Positions 31,591 through 33,898 of a DNA stretch of 33,898 nt are shown in pieces. Positions within the stretch are counted from its first letter, which is position 1. Each line of letters begins with the position of its first letter. The position numbers were made by a program, and so were the translations under genes. Under the pieces are notes generated by a model. It worked only from the letters and a program-made list of their open reading frames with translations. It made no database searches and had not been told where the DNA came from. The DNA is taken from assembly GCA_902494585.1 (NCBI GenBank), contig CABUUD010000012.1:1-33898 (forward strand). Reading direction: 5' to 3'. This DNA is from an uncultured Collinsella sp. Lineage in GTDB: Bacteria > Actinomycetota > Coriobacteriia > Coriobacteriales > Coriobacteriaceae.

Positions 31591-32322
31591 ATGCTTACCA
31601 AACTCCTCTGCGAATTCGGCGCAACGGCCCTCATGATCATCTTTGGCGTGGGCGTACACTGCGATACCGTGCTTAAGGGCACCAAGTATCAGGGCTCCGG
31701 CCACATGTTTGCCATCACCACCTGGTCTTTTGGCATCTCGGTCTGCCTGTTTGTCTTTGGCGGCGCCGTGTGCATGAACCCCGCCATGGTGCTTGCCCAG
31801 TGCATCGTAGGCCTGGTGCCGTGGAGCAGCTGCATTCCCTTCATGATTGCCGATATGCTCGGCGGCTTTGCGGGCGCCGTGATCGCGTGGTTGATGTATG
31901 CCGATGAGTTCAAGGCTTCCGAGGGCGTCGTCGATCCTATTGCCCAGCGCAACATCTTCTCGACCAACCCTACTACCGAGGGCACGAACTATGCCCGTAA
32001 CTTCTTCTGCGAGGCTATCTGCACCTTTGTGTTCATCAGCGCCATCCTTGCTGCCGCTAGCCGCGCTGGTGAGAACGTTCTGATGCTCGCTATCTGCGTC
32101 GGCCTGATCGTTTGGGCCGTTGGCATGGGCATGGGAGGTATCACTGGCTTCGCCATGAACCAGGCCCGTGACCTTGGTCCTCGCATGGCCTATCAGGTGC
32201 TGCCGATTAAGAACAAGGCTGACAACAACTGGAAGTACGGCCTGCTTGTTCCTGGCATCGCTCCGTTTGTCGGTGCCGCTCTGGCCGCGCTGTTTGTGCA
32301 CGGTTTCTTGGGCATGTTCTAG
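31591..32322 (+). CDS. larD: MIP family aquaporin, LarD-like lactate channel
   Basis: A 243-residue membrane protein of the aquaporin/glycerol facilitator family, with six hydrophobic helices. The first pore loop has MNPAMVLAQ (canonical NPA). The second has MNQARDLGPR, where NPA is replaced by NQA, an uncommon variant, followed by the RDLGPR seen in glycerol facilitators. In Lactobacillus the lar operon encodes an aquaporin, LarD, that passes lactic acid. Position right after larA suggests the same job, giving access to external lactate. Ribosome site AAGATAAGG is moderate. The symbol rests on context plus family. Confidence 0.85.
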   Translation: MLTKLLCEFGATALMIIFGVGVHCDTVLKGTKYQGSGHMFAITTWSFGISVCLFVFGGAVCMNPAMVLAQCIVGLVPWSSCIPFMIADMLGGFAGAVIAWLMYADEFKASEGVVDPIAQRNIFSTNPTTEGTNYARNFFCEAICTFVFISAILAAASRAGENVLMLAICVGLIVWAVGMGMGGITGFAMNQARDLGPRMAYQVLPIKNKADNNWKYGLLVPGIAPFVGAALAALFVHGFLGMF

Positions 32323-32346
32323 TCCAAGACAATTGATATAACTCCC

Positions 32347-32473
32347 GGGTCCGGCATAGGTTAACTTTCCGCCGCGTCCTCGGACATGCAAGAAGCTCCC
32401 GCTGCGCACTTCGTGCGGCGGGAGCTTCTTGCGTCCTGCGGAGTGCGGCGGAAAGTTAACCTATGCCGGACCC
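32347..32473. repeat. 127-bp nested inverted repeat between larD and tetR
   Basis: Perfect 29-bp arms (32347-32375 and 32445-32473) enclose a second perfect 15-bp stem (32388-32402 with 32418-32432), which is capped by CGCAC-TTC-GTGCG. The internal loops (32376-32387 and 32433-32444) both begin GTCCT. It lies between convergent genes, so it may stop transcription from both sides, but its size and perfection exceed a normal terminator and there is no T run. The rest of the gap to 32632 holds degenerate CTTTG repeats. Confidence 0.92.
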
Positions 32474-32536
32474 TGCGGGAATCCAGTTGCGTTCGAACAA
32501 GCAACCAACATATGTATCTGAATTTGGATGTGGTGG

Positions 32537-32617
32537 GCACTTTGTTGTTAGGCGCTTTGAGGTGCGAGTGACACTTTGGGATGCGTGGCGCCTTGGGGTG
32601 GGGCGGTGCTTTGGGAT
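32537..32617. repeat. Degenerate CTTTGGG-type tandem repeats after tetR
   Basis: Five related words (GCACTTTG, GCGCTTTG, ACACTTTG, GCGCCTTG, GTGCTTTG) start at 32537, 32552, 32571, 32588 and 32607, spaced 15-19 bp, several followed by GGGATG or GGGGTG. They lie just past the tetR stop. No function is apparent. Confidence 0.4.
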
Positions 32618-32632
32618 GAGAGGCTTACTTAC

Positions 32633-33172
32633 TTAGTTGAAGAGGGGTTTTATGGCTGATAGGTAATCTTTTGCCACATCGGCCTTATCTGCTTGGAAAT
32701 TGTGCCAGGCCCACCATTGGACGGTTGCTACGAAGCTTGAGGCTATGTGGTGCAGTAAGAAGCTGCGGTCCATGGCGCTGGCGGGGCCTGCGGGGCCGAC
32801 GGGGACGGTTTCGGCTGCGCGCGACATGATGGTCTTGCGGAGACAGTCGGCGAAGACGCGTAAGCCGGCACCGGCTACGAGGGCTCGAACGCCCTGACGG
32901 CGCTCCCAGAGGTTGTTGAGGATATGCTCGACCTGTACGAGTGGGTCATCGAGGGGCGTACCGTCATCGTCGAGGGCATGGGTGCAGATATCGCGCACGA
33001 GCTCAGCGAGCAGGTCATCTTTGCTTTTGAAGAGGCCGTAGAACGTGGTCCGACCCACATGGGCGCGAGCGATGATGTCGCCGACGGTGATCTTGCCGTA
33101 ATCTTCCTCGCACAGGAGCTCGGAGAACGCCGCAACGATGGCGGCACGGCTTTTTGCCTTGCGGGCATCCAT
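32633..33172 (-). CDS. TetR/AcrR family transcriptional regulator
   Basis: A 179-residue protein with an N-terminal TetR helix-turn-helix (about 1-55: SRAAIVAAFSELLCEED, then ITVGDIIARAHVGRTTFYGL and FKSKDDLL). The C-terminal ligand/dimer domain has a Trp-rich helix (VATVQWWAWHNF). The ATG at 33172 follows the larC stop after only two bases, so translation is coupled to larC; a start at 33202 inside larC is possible but adds a non-TetR-like segment. It probably senses a small ligand and may control the lar genes, a role played in Lactobacillus by the unrelated Crp-type LarR. That link is inference from position only. Confidence 0.9.
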   Translation of the reverse strand: MDARKAKSRAAIVAAFSELLCEEDYGKITVGDIIARAHVGRTTFYGLFKSKDDLLAELVRDICTHALDDDGTPLDDPLVQVEHILNNLWERRQGVRALVAGAGLRVFADCLRKTIMSRAAETVPVGPAGPASAMDRSFLLHHIASSFVATVQWWAWHNFQADKADVAKDYLSAIKPLFN

Positions 33173-33174
33173 GG

Positions 33175-33898
33175 CTATGCATCCACGTGAACAAGCAGGC
33201 AACGGAGCGTGCCGGAGCAGCCCTCGTAGGGGCGCTTACCGGCGCCGTAGCCGACGGCTTCGATGCGGTAGCGGACCGGCAGGTGCTCGGACGTGCGCAG
33301 CGCGGTGACGATGGCGGCTCCCGTGGGCGTCACGAGCTCGCCGGCGACCGGTGCAGGCGTGAGGGCGATATTGCCCGCCTGGCACAGGTTGGCGACAGCG
33401 GGGACGGGAATGGGCATGAGGCCGTGGGCACAGTGGATGGTGCCGTGACCCTCGGAGAGCGACTCGACCACGATGTCCTCAATACCAAGGTCGTCGAGGC
33501 AGATGGCGACAGAGCAGACGTCGACGATGGAGTCGACGGCGCCCACCTCGTGAAACAGGACGGTGTCGGGCGTTTTGCCGTGAGCCTTGGCCTCGGCAGC
33601 GGCGAGTACGGAAAAAATGGCGAGGGCGCGACGCTTGGCGCCATCGCTTAGCTGCGAGCCGTCGATGATGGCTGTGACGTCCGCCAAAGAACGGTGGTGA
33701 TGGTGGTGGGCGTGATGATGGCCCTCGTGGCCATGACCGTGGGCCTCATGGTCATGGTCGTGGTTGTGTGTGTGCTCGTGTTCGTGCTCACCATGATCAT
33801 GATGGTGATGCTCATGCTCGTGCGTGTGCTCGGCAGCTGCTTCGTTGCCGTAGAGCCAGGCCATATCGTGATCGTGGTTCTCGAGCTCTTCTGCCAGC
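33175..33898 (-). CDS. larC: Nickel insertion protein LarC, first domain (5' end beyond window)
   Basis: The frame is open to the right edge, so the N-terminus is missing. The visible about 240 residues include a histidine-rich stretch (33694-33828, 26 His in 45 residues) and then the LarC body: SLADVTAIIDG, FHEVGAVDSIVDV, HCAHGLMPIPVPA, GELVTPTGAAIV and AVGYGAGKR. LarC inserts nickel into the pincer nucleotide of LarA in a CTP-dependent reaction; the His-rich loop is a nickel store in the family. The frame stops at 33175, just after the first domain (LarC1). The second domain (LarC2, which binds CTP in L. plantarum) is not encoded downstream, where tetR begins two bases later. LarB and LarE genes may lie beyond the edge. 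Confidence 0.9.
   Translation of the reverse strand, partial: LAEELENHDHDMAWLYGNEAAAEHTHEHEHHHHDHGEHEHEHTHNHDHDHEAHGHGHEGHHHAHHHHHRSLADVTAIIDGSQLSDGAKRRALAIFSVLAAAEAKAHGKTPDTVLFHEVGAVDSIVDVCSVAICLDDLGIEDIVVESLSEGHGTIHCAHGLMPIPVPAVANLCQAGNIALTPAPVAGELVTPTGAAIVTALRTSEHLPVRYRIEAVGYGAGKRPYEGCSGTLRCLLVHVDA

Noticed and set aside
33172..33202. Programmed -1 frameshift joining LarC to the TetR frame
   Set aside because: The tetR frame is indeed the -1 frame of larC, but no X-XXY-YYZ slippery heptamer is present before the stop, and a LarC-TetR fusion makes no biological sense compared with simple translational coupling.
1..33898. CRISPR array, insertion sequence or prophage
   Set aside because: No regularly spaced 25-40 bp repeats, transposase, integrase or phage structural gene was found; the repeats present are palindromic or very short.

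Overview
The window is a 33.9 kb, GC-rich stretch of bacterial chromosome. Dense genes on both strands, many GTG/TTG starts, VanRS/PhoBR-type two-component systems, two giant YhgE/Pip proteins and a nickel-pincer lactate racemase locus all fit a Gram-positive actinobacterium of the Coriobacteriia. My best guess is Collinsella or a close relative. This is inferred from gene content and style, not from a database match.

Left end (1-4630): two identical tRNA-Arg(ACG) genes flank a broken third copy of the tRNA 3' end. Then come a large TPR protein of unknown role and an AAA+/winged-helix ATPase. The ATPase is preceded by six TGYTAAA heptamers spaced 9/10/9/10/9 bp, the most striking regulatory structure in the window. 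tRNA-Ser(GCT) follows. Inverted copies of the tRNA T-arm lie just downstream of the tRNA genes.

Cell envelope and signalling (4650-13600): a D-Ala-D-Ala carboxypeptidase (minus strand) is divergent from a VanR/VanS-like pair. Next are a solitary pstB, a PhoB/PhoR-like pair, and a Wzz/tyrosine-kinase/PHP-phosphatase trio of the kind that controls capsule or exopolysaccharide length. No glycosyltransferases are visible.

Middle (13600-25300): a frameshifted GNAT acetyltransferase, htpG, a two-gene operon of YhgE/Pip membrane proteins, a highly structured non-coding region, an EamA transporter, an M20 amidohydrolase, and an MFS transporter with an internal deletion.

Right end (25300-33898): three large hairpins in a row, then hisS, ppc, and the lactate racemase locus. 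In that locus larA (TTG start) and a larD-like aquaporin run rightward. They face a tetR gene and a histidine-rich larC that run leftward. A 127-bp nested inverted repeat with perfect 29-bp arms separates the two convergent pairs. The larC frame ends after its first domain and runs off the window edge at its 5' end.

Together the region mixes housekeeping genes (tRNAs, htpG, hisS, ppc) with envelope sensing and building functions, lactate isomerisation, and decaying accessory genes. The intergenic gaps are unusually rich in long inverted repeats.
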